Source of the DNA: Oxytricha trifallax
Lineage: Eukaryota; Ciliophora; Spirotrichea; Sporadotrichida; Oxytrichidae
Length of the DNA: 64,000 nucleotides
Direction: 5' to 3'
Assembly: GCA_000711775.1 (NCBI GenBank)
Contig: ARYC01017931.1
Span: 1 to 64,000 of the forward strand
Each line of letters opens with the position of its first letter. Positions within the stretch are counted from its first letter, which is position 1. Positions 26,301 to 37,080 of this stretch are shown here, in pieces. The notes under the pieces were generated by a model. It saw only the letters and a program-made list of their open reading frames with translations. It had not been told where the DNA came from and ran no database searches. The position numbers were made by a program, and so were the translations under genes.

Positions 26301-29300
26301 TATCTTTTATACTTTATAATAATATACAAAAATAAATTATTCAACTTTTAAAACAAAAAGTTTTATCTATACATAATGTAAATATTAAATATTTAAAAAT
26401 TTATTATTTATATTTAAAAAAATAAATACTTCATATAAAAATAAAATAATTATGCATATAAAATTATTTTTTGATAAAATAAAATATTCATATAATTGAA
26501 TAAAACAATTAAAAGTTGATTTGCGTTTAAAATTATTAATCTTTTTTATTTATAAATAAGGTAACTATAGAAAACAAGGGTAATAGTTTATAGAAGTCAA
26601 CAGAGTTAATAAAAGGAATAAAGTTTTATATAAAAAAATATTAAAGGAATTAAAATATTTTTGATTTAAAGTATAATTTAACTATGATTAAATTCTCGGT
26701 TTTCTTAAATTACCTCAAGAAACTTATTTTTCTAATTTATAAGATTACATTTCCTTTTAAAAATAAATATCGAGATTTTAATAATTTTTAACAATATAGA
26801 TTCATAGATTTTTGGATAAGTTCTTCATGAATAATGCAATTTATCGTTATCAATAATTTATTGTTATGATCAATATTTTAGAAGCATAAAAAATTATTTG
26901 ATCAATAAGCTTTGTAAATATAGTAAAAATTCATAAATTTCTTTAATAAGGGAAAATATATAAATTTTAGAGAGTTTTAAGCTTTAATTGTATTTATTTT
27001 CCCTAATTTAAGAACATTTATAATTATTTGATGTTTTAGAATTCATAAATATTAATTAATAAAGTTTTTCTCTTGCACTATAAAGGTTTTATTTTAACTA
27101 AAAATAATTCAAATTTTTTATTAATACTTTTTCTACTAACAAAAGCATTTTTGTAATTAACCATTTAAAAAATCTCATCTAGAATTATCCTATAAGAGAT
27201 ATGGAATAACAATTTTTTACATGAAAGATATTATTATCCTTGGTTTTTTTTATATTTATATCAATGTGACTTTCTTAATTATTTATAAAATTATAATTGC
27301 TATTTTTGTCAAATAAAATATTTTTATATAACTTAACTAATTTAAAATTACGTTTTTTAATCAATGATAAGTTATTTAATTTGTTCTAGTCTATGTAAAG
27401 ATTTATTTCATTCTTATAAACTAATTAAAATTTATATTTGTTTCTTTATTTTTAATGTTAAACCTTAAATAATAATCATTTTGGTAAAAAGACAATGAGT
27501 TGTAGAAAACAAATTAATTAAGAGATAAAAAGTAATTAAATTAAATTAATATATTTAAATATGAAATTCAAATTAACTAAGGTCTTGAAACTTGATATGC
27601 TCTATCAAAGAACGTATATATCTGCGATCATAGTTCTTTAATCTAAATATTATTTTGTATTTAATTGTTTAATAGGAAATTTCTAAAACTCTATCCTTGT
27701 TAATCTTTATTAAATCCTTTTTTTAATTTAAGTAATCGTAAGAAATATAAAATTTAAGTAATATAATATCTTAAACAATTAATTTCATCGATATAAAGAA
27801 AGACTATAATTACATATGGGCACTCAATCTGAAACATAAAAAACCCCAAATATTCAAATATGATTGAATATTGTCATGATGTTTAGAACGAAATAAGTAA
27901 AAGGGAAATATAGGAATTATAGAATGAATTCATAGCTATTCATTTTAAAATTAATGATTAAATTATAAAATTTTACTAATTAAAATACTACTAATATTTC
28001 CTAATCAGTTCATTTTGTATAATCCACTACATTATCTTAATATTTGTTATCACTAATTTTATTAAGACTTCTCATCGATTGACCAAGTATATTTAAGTTT
28101 ATTTATTTATGTAGTCATGAACGTTTGGTCACCTAATAATATTAAAACTAAGATCTATCATTTTTTACATAAAAAATTACATTTTACTATTCATGCATAA
28201 AATTATGATTGATTGTAGGTAAGTCAATAGTGTTCGAAAGCGGTATGTTTATGCTTTTATTTCAAAAGTTAATTCTAATTAAAAAGAAACCATCATCTGA
28301 TTTAAGTTTATTGTTGGGAGATTATTTGTAAAAATTGTTTATTAAATGTTTTTAAAACTAGAGGTATCTGCTTTTATGAATATTATTTTACAATTTCCAA
28401 TAATTTAATTCATTACTACAGACAAGTATATATGACAGATATTAATATCTAATTATAGAATTAATTTTTTCATAAATTTATCATAAAATTCCTTTTTAAA
28501 TTTGCTGTTTAATTAGTAAATTTATAACTAGCTATTAAATTCTTCTGAATCACAATTATGTAAAGTAATTTATTTATTTATTCTTATATTATTGTAAGTG
28601 TACATTTCAATCACAGTTATAATATTGTAATTATTATTACCTCCCATTGTTAGTTAATAATGTTAAACAATACATATTAATTACTGTGTACTTTTTTTAT
28701 TTGTTTATGTGAAAACATTAGGAATGCTAATATTTTGATAATTTATTTGTTAATTGTTTATCATTTGATATTGAATCTAGTTTTTATGAATACTAAATCT
28801 TTAATTTAAAGAGAAGAAAATAATCAATTAAGTTTACCAAAAAATATTGTGAGAATACTATTAGTATGATTGTTCTACACTTTTAAATAAAATTTAAAAC
28901 TAAATATAAAATAATTATATTATTTATTTTTTAATAACATTATTGAAACATATTATAAAATATAAAAATGAATTTAAAATGTTTTCTTAGCTATTTAAAA
29001 ATCATTAATATATTTATAAATTATAAGAAGTTTAGTAAATTTAAATAATCCTAACCATCAAGGCAAAACTTCTCAGACTCTCCACAAACTATGATTTTGT
29101 AGTCAGATTATTTACTCTTTAACTAGAGAATATTAGAAAATTAATTTCAAATTTAAATATACTGATTAAAAAATTTTAAAAAGAAAAGATAAACTTTTAT
29201 GGAGTGGATTTTGGCAAATATAAATTCTGTTTTATTAATTTTAATAAATTGAAAACTCTAGATTTCATAAATTAATGAGCATTGATTTGATAATGATAAA

Positions 29301-29437
29301 TCCACATTTGGAGATATCATAGCTGAACATATATTTTAAACGGTGCTAGTTTCTATAAAATCTTTTTAAATAATTAAAACTAAAAATATTTGGTTGATAA
29401 ATAAATTAGAAAATGGCTCAATATTCCAAGAAGAATA
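20355..29437. other. Long AT-rich stretch, no gene recognised
   Basis: Nine kilobases of AT-rich DNA in which I could not recognise any gene, RNA gene or mobile element. A slightly GC-richer patch at about 25.55-25.85 kb did not yield a convincing frame. This is the composition expected of germline-limited spacer DNA in a ciliate. Confidence 0.5.
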
Positions 29438-30175
29438 ATGCAACTAATTTTAATTATTTCTTTCCTATATAAATATAGATTTTTTTATTGCTTTACATTC
29501 ATTGTTTTATATTATGCAACTTTCAATTTGAATGGTTATTTGCAATTTTATTCTCATAATTTGATAATAGTTTTTTCTTTTTATCTAATCAATATCTCTC
29601 CTAAGTACTGTTACTCCCTGTAAAATTTCGAACTGCTCGCAAATAATAAAAATATTTTAGTCTTTCATGAAAACTTTAAGGCTTTATAATTGTTTTTTTT
29701 TGAAGAACCATACTCAAAATACCTTATCTACAATAAAAAATTATCTTTAATTTTAAATGATTATAAGATAGTCCTCTTAAAATTTCCATTTTTTGTTGGT
29801 ACAATTACAAATTTAACGCTCAATATTTTATCAGGGAATAAAATAAATAAATATTTACCCAATATCATTAAAATTAACCTACTATTAACTTATTAATTTA
29901 TAAAGAATAAATTAAATTATAATAAAATTAAAATAAATTAAGATATTAAGACATTCGAACTCAATCATATTTATAGAAATTATTTCTATCGATCTTAATC
30001 AAAAATGAATATTAAAATATTGTCATCTCATCCTAAGATTAATGTTCTATTCATTGTTTAAGAGTAAAAAAATAAAGTTAAATATAGAATGTTTCACACT
30101 GCTTTAAATTATATTCCTGAACACTAAACTAAATTTTTAATTTAAATCCATGATAAAATATTTTCTTTGAATTGA
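29438..30175 (+). CDS. Hypothetical open frame of 245 codons, ciliate code
   Basis: An ATG at 29438 opens a frame that runs to a TGA at 30173 when TAA and TAG are glutamine. Under the standard code it appears as two neighbouring frames separated by a TAA. The N-terminal third is very hydrophobic (Phe/Ile/Leu/Tyr-rich, residues 3-60 or so) and could form membrane segments. The C-terminal third is more polar and charged (for example around 30010-30110). No domain is recognised. Because TGA is rare in such AT-rich DNA, chance cannot be excluded, but it is the longest simple frame in this part of the window and begins with ATG. It could be a germline-limited gene or a remnant. Confidence 0.35.
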
Positions 30176-31258
30176 GAGCGTCATCTGTTTAATTTTTGAT
30201 TAATAATAATTTTTTATAAAGAGACCATTCAAGTACAAATTTATTGAAAATATAGTTTTATTTTCTGAGTGAGAGCCATAATTAAAAAATTAATAATTCA
30301 CTATCTGTGAATAAAATATCAATAGATTTTATAATGTTTGGCTGGTTTGGAAAAATACTAAATTTAATATTTTAGACATTATTCTAATTTTTATAAATTT
30401 ACTTAAACGGTATAATAAGAATATGATATATAAATATTATTTAAATTTAAGGTAGTTAAAATAAAAAACACAAAATAATCATACAAATTTTATTGATAAA
30501 TCATTAATTATAATTATTCAAATGATTTAATATAAGAGAATTAAATTATATTATATATTTAATTAAACTTTTCTTAAAGTTTTATTTAATTATTTTATTT
30601 AAATTAATATATTAACTAAGTACAAAAACAAATAAAAAAATGTTGGGTGCAAGCCCCTTGCCTGTGTTAAGTTAATATAGTTATAGGAAAGTTTCTTTGT
30701 CTGAAAAAAATATTTTCTAATGTAATTAATCAATAAATCCATTCTAATTTTTTTTAATATTAAATGTCATTTCATAAATTAATGAATACTTCACATAGGA
30801 CATAAATATATTGTTCATGCTTAATTATTACTCTATAAAGAATGTAAAAAGTTTGTTATAAAAGTGTTGAGGTTAAGAAATAATATGGTAACTTTCCATA
30901 AACTTGCTTTTACATTTATCAAATTCTTAAACTTATATTTTCCAACAACAAAAACTCAAGATAAACAATACTGTCCCCCCAAATATTGATCCCATAATTT
31001 CCTCCTATTCTGTATGTTGATGATCTCCATATTTTTATAAAAGTATATAATAAAAAAGATTTTTAAACTATATTTAAAATCATATAAATATTTTATAATG
31101 CTTAATTGTAAAGATATCTGTAATATTAATAATGATTAATCATAAATACTAATAATCATAATAAGCTTAAAGTTCAAGTTTAGAGGTAGTCCAACATTAT
31201 TTAATGATTAAATGAATTTTATAATTAATTTTATCATCGTGTATTTATTTGGGTACAA
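30176..31258. other. AT-rich spacer
   Basis: AT-rich DNA without a recognised frame. A small GC-richer patch at 30645-30675 (GGGTGCAAGCCCCTTGCC) stands out locally and contains a short hairpin (GCAAG / CTTGC) but could not be assigned to anything. Confidence 0.45.
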
Positions 31259-31273
31259 CATGGTTAATAATGA

Positions 31274-31705
31274 GGAATATCGTGGCTAATATTAAAATGT
31301 TTATATGTAATCATTGAGACAATATATCGAGAATAGATATTGCAAAACTGTTTTATACCTACAATGACACCTGAGTATGCAGCTATTGTGATATGTCGCC
31401 TCTGTTAAAGTCTTGGATACTTGGGAGTCTTTAAATACACTGAAATAATGCTTCTAATTTGTATCGATTGGTCTTAGTTTAAAAGAGCGATAGAGAAGCA
31501 GTATAATGGAGCTACTTATCAGTTATATTAGATAATTGAAAAGCAATCCACGAATATTTATAGAGAAATAAAGTCTCATATTTCTTGGGCTGCCTCTGCA
31601 TAATCCATATTCTAAACAATTTTGAATTAGAAATTGATCAAATTCAGGAAAAAAAGTCACAGAAAAGTTCAAAAGTATCAAAATGGATAAGTATGCCAAT
31701 AATGA
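31274..31705 (+). CDS. Coding-like frame, function unknown (part 1 of a broken gene)
   Basis: The ciliate-code frame from after the TGA at 31271 to the TGA at 31703 is 144 codons long, with a possible start at the ATG at 31364. The protein is convincingly protein-like (MTPEYAAIVICRLCQSLGY; ISWAASAQSIF) and GC content is visibly higher than around it. The next frame (31674-32433) overlaps its end by one frame step and continues with similar composition, so the two are probably one gene split by an indel, or segments of one. A third short frame from the ATG at 31260 overlaps its beginning. No family recognised. An antisense standard-code frame at 31.5-31.8 kb is its shadow. Confidence 0.5.
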
Positions 31706-32433
31706 TGACTGTAAATCTTGGATTAGTCTTTGATGCCAAGGAATTGAAGATCTAAAAAAATACAATATAATTAATCAAATTCTGGTTTTTCTTAGAAGAA
31801 TTCACAAGGGTATTTTCTCTGGTACTTAAAAATATTTTTGTAGGATTAGTGAAAGACAACCTTTGCTTCAAAGAAAACGCATATTGTCAGAAAAAATATA
31901 GTCATATAATTTTTATCGAATAGATCAAGACATGTGCAAAAGGCCTAAACAAATCTAAATTGGTGGACTTTCAAATAATGAAATTTTTCTTATCTCACCT
32001 CAAAAGACAAATGCCTGAGTCAAAGATTCCATCTCCTTTCGTTTTTGTATATTGAATCGCGCGGCAGCTTTGAAAATTTCCGCGTCGATACCTCGAAGAT
32101 TTTTCTGTTAATTCGTTTGCAAAACCATTTACGAAAAATAACTAATAAATATGGCAATCACTAGATTTTCCTTTGATTATCATGAAAAAAAGTAATTGAG
32201 AGCACTGCATGAGGCTTGATGATGCATATAATTATTAGGAGATGAATCAAGATTGTAAAATTCAAACATGGAGATAAAACAACAAACTAATAGTGAGGTT
32301 GAGGAATATAAAAAATATCATCTGTAATTATATCTCTACTTCAGGATTCCCTTACCCTTCTCTAAAATATCAGTAATATTATTTAAATATTTAAGAGTAT
32401 CAAAGATAAAACTTAAAATAGATATAAAATGAG
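31674..32433 (+). pseudogene. Coding-like frame with several in-frame TGAs (part 2)
   Basis: One reading frame on the + strand continues from about 31674 to the TGA at 32431, broken by in-frame TGA at 31731, at 32016 and twice in a row near 32218. Between them the longest open piece is 94 codons (31734-32018) with good protein character (FLRRIHKGIFSGTQKYFCRI; KRPKQIQIGGLSNNEIFLI). The later part (near 32235-32430) is Gln/Lys/Glu-rich. The TGA codons and the frame step from part 1 point to a decayed gene. No domain recognised; it could be a mobile-element protein. Confidence 0.4.
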
Positions 32434-34276
32434 CACTTGCACAACATAAAAAATGCTTAACCAGTTCTCCTTGCCTGGATAATGAATAAAAAGGAGGCAT
32501 TATTTAAAAAGTTAAGTCGATGAGAGAAGAAAGTAAGTAGCAAGATAACTGACATGATTGAGAAATTTAAAACTACAAAATAATTATAAGTGAATATACT
32601 AGTGTAATACGAAATTTAAGAAATATATTTATTGTTTTCTAATCATGGTTTTAGTTATTTAAAATTAAATAATTTTTGCATGTATTTTATTTTTCATTCA
32701 CATTTTTTTTCCATTTTTTATTTATTGCTTGAATTTTGTAAAAAGCTGAAAGGTCTTATTTTTGCTAAAAAAAATAATATTTTGTAGCTTATCGATTAAT
32801 ACTTTAAACTTATCTTTTTGTTTTATTAAAATTTTATCTGCCTTAATGTCTTTATGCACTTTTCCAATATTGTATAACCCTTCCCTTAAATGCTTTTTAA
32901 CATTATTTATATTTCAAGCTTAAGAGGTTTTTCAGCTTTCTTAAATCTAAACTAGTCAAAATTTCTAGTTACTAGTTTACCCTGATACTTTAACTTATAC
33001 TCATTCCATATATCTCATAATAAAACTGTCTATTATTGGTGATTTTGTCAATCTCATAGATCTAATATTATTTATTAAACTCTTGTAGTTTCATATCTTT
33101 ATTATTACCAAATGGTTAAATTAAAATCCTTTCTCATCAACTTTTTAAATCAATTCTTTAATTCTGAAAAAAGTTAAATTATTATTCTCTTGTAATATTA
33201 CTTAATTTCAGGTTCTTAGTTTAATTAATATTATTGATAATTAAATTAGTTAATGTCTATTTTATTTTATCTCATCAATTTTTAAACCAATTCAGTTTTT
33301 TATCAATTTTAAATTAACACTTATTTATTAAATTTAAAGTAGCCATAAATTGTTACACAGTTGCACTATTACATTTGTTTCATGAAAGTTTAAAGATCTT
33401 AGTCTTAAAATTGCTTTATTTTAATGATTATAATACCAAATATTACAATTTGTATGAGATTAATGACATTAGCTTTTATTAGTTATAATTTGTTAAATGT
33501 TTGATTAATTTTTCACTTATTTTTGTTGACTGGAATTTGTTTTACGTAACTTTACTACAATATTTTTTATTAAGTTTGCTAATTTTGAAATATTTCCCCT
33601 TTATGTTTAATGATTCTTGGAATGAAACCTAAATTAAATCCGTGTTTAATTTACACATTAGTCAAATATTATAAGTTACTTGGGCTACTCTTTACTGTTT
33701 TAATCATACATAAACTGCTAATACTTTATCAAGATCTTGCCAATGTGAACTATCATTAAGAAATGCCACTTAATTCGTTGCTCACTTTCAATAGCTTGTC
33801 AATTTTCTTCTATTGTTTAAAAATTTTAATAATTTGTAAATAAATAGCTGTGGAGAAAGCCTGTTGTAATATATCTCAATTAAGTTTCTATTAATTTATT
33901 ATTATATCAATAATTAAACTTGTTAACTAAATATTTCTAAAATTCATTCTTTAAACAATCACTCGTATCTACATATAGAAAAGAAATTTTAAAGTGATTT
34001 TATACAAAGAAATTATTAATAACAAAATTATTATTATTCAATTTTATTTATTAATAGTTTTACAATAAGGTGCAATCTTTTTGGATATAGTTTATTCTAA
34101 AAAGAACTCTACATAATGGTTATTTAAAGAATTATAATCATTAATCAAAATATTGTGATAACTCCTTAAAATTTTGATACATCCTTAAAGATTAGTTTTT
34201 ATATCTTAAAAAATATATGCACTTTGTTAGAATGTTAAAATAGGACCATTAATAAAACTTAAAATTAAAAAGCAGT
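32434..34276. other. Mostly AT-rich stretch between two coding-like regions
   Basis: The first 150 bases (to about 32580) may still be coding (LLAWIMNKKEALFKKLSR-like frame). The remaining 1.7 kb is AT-rich without a recognised frame. If parts 1-2 and the frames at 34.3-34.95 kb belong to one gene, this would be an internal eliminated segment or an insertion, but no boundary repeats were identified. Confidence 0.35.
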
Positions 34277-34277
34277 A

Positions 34278-34644
34278 GATGCTAAGACTTTGAACGGCAG
34301 CTAAGTTCTAAATGGGATCAGAGCATATTTTAATAGATCACAATTAGAATGAATGCTTTAGATATTATTTAGAGTTTGTCTAAATATAAAATACAAACAT
34401 GAGATTGATTAAGGGTTATCCTCAAGGTGGCAGCAAGCAACTCTCATATAACAGAAAGATATAAGCAAAATATATATACACCATTATCAAATAAAGGGGA
34501 CACTAATTTTATGAGCCACTTTAATTTTCATGATGAATCATTTTTATTATCAGAGTGTGAGTTTTTTCAATGTAGTAGATTCCTTGGCTAATGAATATCT
34601 AGTGAATTTAGTGGCAAAATAAATAGAATTCTAAATAAGACTGA
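34278..34644 (+). pseudogene. Short coding-like frames, broken, function unknown
   Basis: Several successive ciliate-code frames lie on the + strand: 34278-34402 (DFERQLSSKWDQSIFQQI), about 34407-34540 (KGYPQGGSKQLSYNRKIQ) and about 34500-34640. Each has normal protein composition and stops at a TGA close to where another frame takes over. This is the pattern of a gene with several indels, or of scrambled germline segments. They lead into the longer frame at 34645. No family recognised. Confidence 0.35.
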
Positions 34645-34953
34645 GAAAAGCGACTAGCAGGAACAATCTATACATAACAGAGAATTTTCTTGGGGAGATT
34701 AAATGACAGCTTTTTTTTCGAGTAAGTTAGTTGTAATTATTTAAATTACGAGTTTAAAGTAAAAAGAGAAAAGCAGCACATTGCTAAAAAAATTCAAATA
34801 GACTCAAACGACAGTAATAAAAAAAGAGAAAATGTTTTGAGCTTTAGAATTAATACTAATATATACAAGCAACTCGTTCATGACATAATCTCTTATACTA
34901 AAGATGAAGAGATGAAGAAAGAAAATAATAAATCATTTAAGTTTGATTTATGA
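34645..34953 (+). CDS. Coding-like frame of about 102 codons, function unknown
   Basis: The frame after the TGA at 34642 is open to the TGA at 34951 in the ciliate code. It begins near KRLAGTIYTQQRIFLGRL and ends with a charged C-terminal region (NTNIYKQLVHDIISYTKDEE). Composition is far from the low-complexity background, and the end is a true TGA stop followed at once by AT-rich DNA. It is probably the 3' end of the gene whose earlier pieces lie at 34.28-34.64 kb. No domain recognised. Confidence 0.45.
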
Positions 34954-35147
34954 GTTGACTTAAATAAATTAGTATTTATTTATGAAACATATACTATTTA
35001 AGCATTTCAATTGTTTTATATATATATATATACATAGAATATTTTAAAAAGTCAGTCAATAATTGCTCAAAAATTTTTGTTGTTGTTGTATTCTTTATAT
35101 ATATGAAATCTAAAATCGAATTGAAGTTCATTTAATTTGAAAATAAA

Positions 35148-35264
35148 ATGTCCAGCAACCTTATCTTTTTACTTTTCTTATGTTTTATTTTGGCAAATAT
35201 TCCCTCCCTATATAATTATAATATATATTTTTGGAAGATAGAGAATTATAAGAATTTGATTAAC

Positions 35265-35295
<31 letters not shown>

Positions 35296-35333
35296 AAATA
35301 CATTTGAAATGGGAAATTTTGAAAATAAAATAA
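35148..35333 (+). CDS. Small open frame with signal-peptide-like start, doubtful
   Basis: An ATG at 35148 is followed by a hydrophobic segment (residues 3-20, MSSNLIFLLFLCFILANIPS) that resembles a signal peptide or membrane anchor. After about 40 codons the frame becomes a run of Asn codons from an (AAT)n microsatellite and then enters the left arm of foldback D. It may be the first segment of a gene, but the low-complexity downstream part makes this uncertain. Confidence 0.2.
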
Positions 35334-36075
35334 AGATGTTAATTAAAAATGATAATAACTGCCACTAATTAGGAGTTCTCTTAATACTAAATTGAAGACA
35401 TTAAAATAAACAGTAATTTATTTTAATATTTAATTAATTAATCATTTAAAATATATTATATAATTAGTGGTCAAGTGGTCTAGTGGTCTGGCAGGGTCTT
35501 TAGTAGACCACTCGTAAGTATTTATATTTTTATATATTAATCACCTCTACCCTTTAATAGCATGGAACTCGAAGATGCCAACGCCTTTTAGGCTAGATGT
35601 ATACTCTGCCAATCTGAAATCTCGACATAGAATTAGGAGGAGGCGTTCCCTTTGACTGCGCCTATGGTGGCACGATTACTCAATGCAAGATTTCTAGCCG
35701 ACCAAAAGGAGAAGAATGGGACTAAATGACAGCATTAGACCGTGGTGATAGAGAGGGTCGAGTTGAGGTCTAGTGTCAATAAGCGGCAGTGAAAAGTTAC
35801 ATATTCGTAATTATTAATATATTAAAATTTATATACTTAAGAGTGGTCTACTTTAGACCCTGCCAGACCACTAGACCACTAATTATATAATACATTTAAA
35901 ATGATTAATTAATTAAATATTAAAATAAATTACTGTTTATTTAAATGTCTTCAAATTAGAATTAAGAGCACTCCTAATTTGTGGCAGTTATTATCATTTA
36001 TAATTAACATCTTTATTTTATTTTCAAAATTTCCCATTTCAAATTTATTTCAATAATAATAATAATAATAATAAT
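35262..36075. mobile_element. Foldback element D with non-palindromic GC-richer core
   Basis: Two inverted arms of roughly 230 bp (about 35284-35515 and 35835-36060) surround a core of about 320 bp. The inner ends of the arms are the most striking part: AGTGGTCTAGTGGTCTGGCA at about 35468, followed by GGGTCT and TAGACCACTC, so each arm end folds on itself. Both outer ends abut an (AAT)n microsatellite in the same orientation, which may be a duplicated or preferred target. The arms are close to identical apart from small indels. The core is not palindromic and is listed separately. Confidence 0.75.
35540..35800 (+). other. GC-richer core of foldback D, coding-like, unassigned
   Basis: This stretch is clearly richer in G and C than anything nearby. 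On the + strand the ciliate-code frame from the ATG at 35562 to the TGA at 35727 gives 55 residues with ordinary composition (MELEDANAFQARCILCQSEI, then LTAPMVARLLNARFLADQ). The minus strand is also free of TGA in one frame, so strand and coding status are not settled. It could be a captured macronucleus-destined segment, or the remaining internal part of an autonomous element. I do not recognise it as an RNA gene; an A-box-like TGGTCTAGTGG lies in the arm but no convincing B box follows. Confidence 0.4.
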
Positions 36076-36169
36076 AGTAGCAATAGAAACTAAATATCTT
36101 ATAATCAGTTTGATCTCTTCCAGTAGATTGAACTTCATTGTATTAAAATTAGTATTATGCTTATTTTAC

Positions 36170-37080
36170 CTTTTTGCTGCAACTTTCTGTGAAGTATTCG
36201 TCAAGAGCCACCGCAACTCTTGCCAGATACAATCTATAAATAAAAATAATTTCAGATATGCTTTTTGTAACTTACATTATTTGTGAGTTGAACTGTACAT
36301 CCTTATCAGACATTTTTCTTATTTCTAATATTGTTAATCAAAACTATATGATTCTCTATTTTCCGAAAAATATATCATAAATATGATATTAGAGAAAGTA
36401 GGGCTAGTTTATCATTTTATACCAGTCACCTCTTTACTTTACCAACATTGATTTATTACTCTCATTTTGTCCATGAATAAACAACACTAACTTTCTCTCT
36501 TTGTGATAATCATAAAAATTAGTCAAGACTCTGAATAAATTTTCAGATATTTATTGAATTCTCAGATATATATTTTTCTTTTATCCTCTTTGGTGGGAAA
36601 TACAAATGATTAGAGTAAGGGCCTTCAATCTAATGCCTTTTTTTAATGACTAAATATATATTTATTAGTCCACCCCTTTCTCGTTATAGCGTATGATTGA
36701 AAAACGAACTCGTCTGTGTAAAAAGGATTTTCTTGATAATCGACTGCTTTTAGGAACTTGATCATTATTTATAGTCTCTAATCTTCAATATTCTCATATT
36801 TTTCATTAATTAAAATTGTAAAATTTCTTTACAGTCCAATAATTGATTTTTAATATTGATAAAGTCTTATCAAGCTGGAAGTGCTTAACTTGAATCTTGG
36901 ATATTTTTTATTGAATAGTACCAACTTCTGCCATATTGATTTATTCTGTAGTAGCTAAAGTTAGTCTTGTTCAATTAAGTATCCTAGTCATTCATGATTA
37001 AACTTGACTTAAAAAATAAAATCGTTAGCTTGTAGTTTTAACTATTCTCAAACTGCCCGGTTAAGACTTTTTTTACATAA
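36170..37080 (-). pseudogene. Decayed Tc1/mariner-type transposase
   Basis: Read on the minus strand in the ciliate code, one main frame runs from about 37080 to 36570 with two early TGAs, then a second frame to 36170. The N-terminal part resembles the helix-turn-helix region of Tc1/mariner transposases. The block FYTDEFVFQSYAITRKGW at about 36670-36720 fits the first catalytic Asp region (codon at 36712-36714). Further on, NFYDYHKERKLVLFIHGQNE fits the second Asp region in altered form, and QPYFLQYHIYDIFFGK fits the Pro-Tyr-Ser-Pro...Ile-Glu motif, also altered. The tail contains MQVTK and matches the relic at 15.2-15.5 kb. Key residues are lost and several TGAs and frame steps are present, so it is dead. 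The family call is from motif order, not a search. Confidence 0.5.

Noticed and set aside
31674-32433. Idea that TGA codes for tryptophan in this genome
   Set aside because: Some TGAs sit where Trp would be plausible, but one TGA in the TBE kinase aligns with Gly in the older copy, true frame steps are also present, and several frames end cleanly at TGA. Decay explains the pattern.
35465-35515. tRNA-like A box (TGGTCTAGTGG) in foldback D, suggesting a tRNA gene or SINE
   Set aside because: No matching B box at the right distance and no cloverleaf. The sequence is the inner end of an inverted repeat present in both arms.
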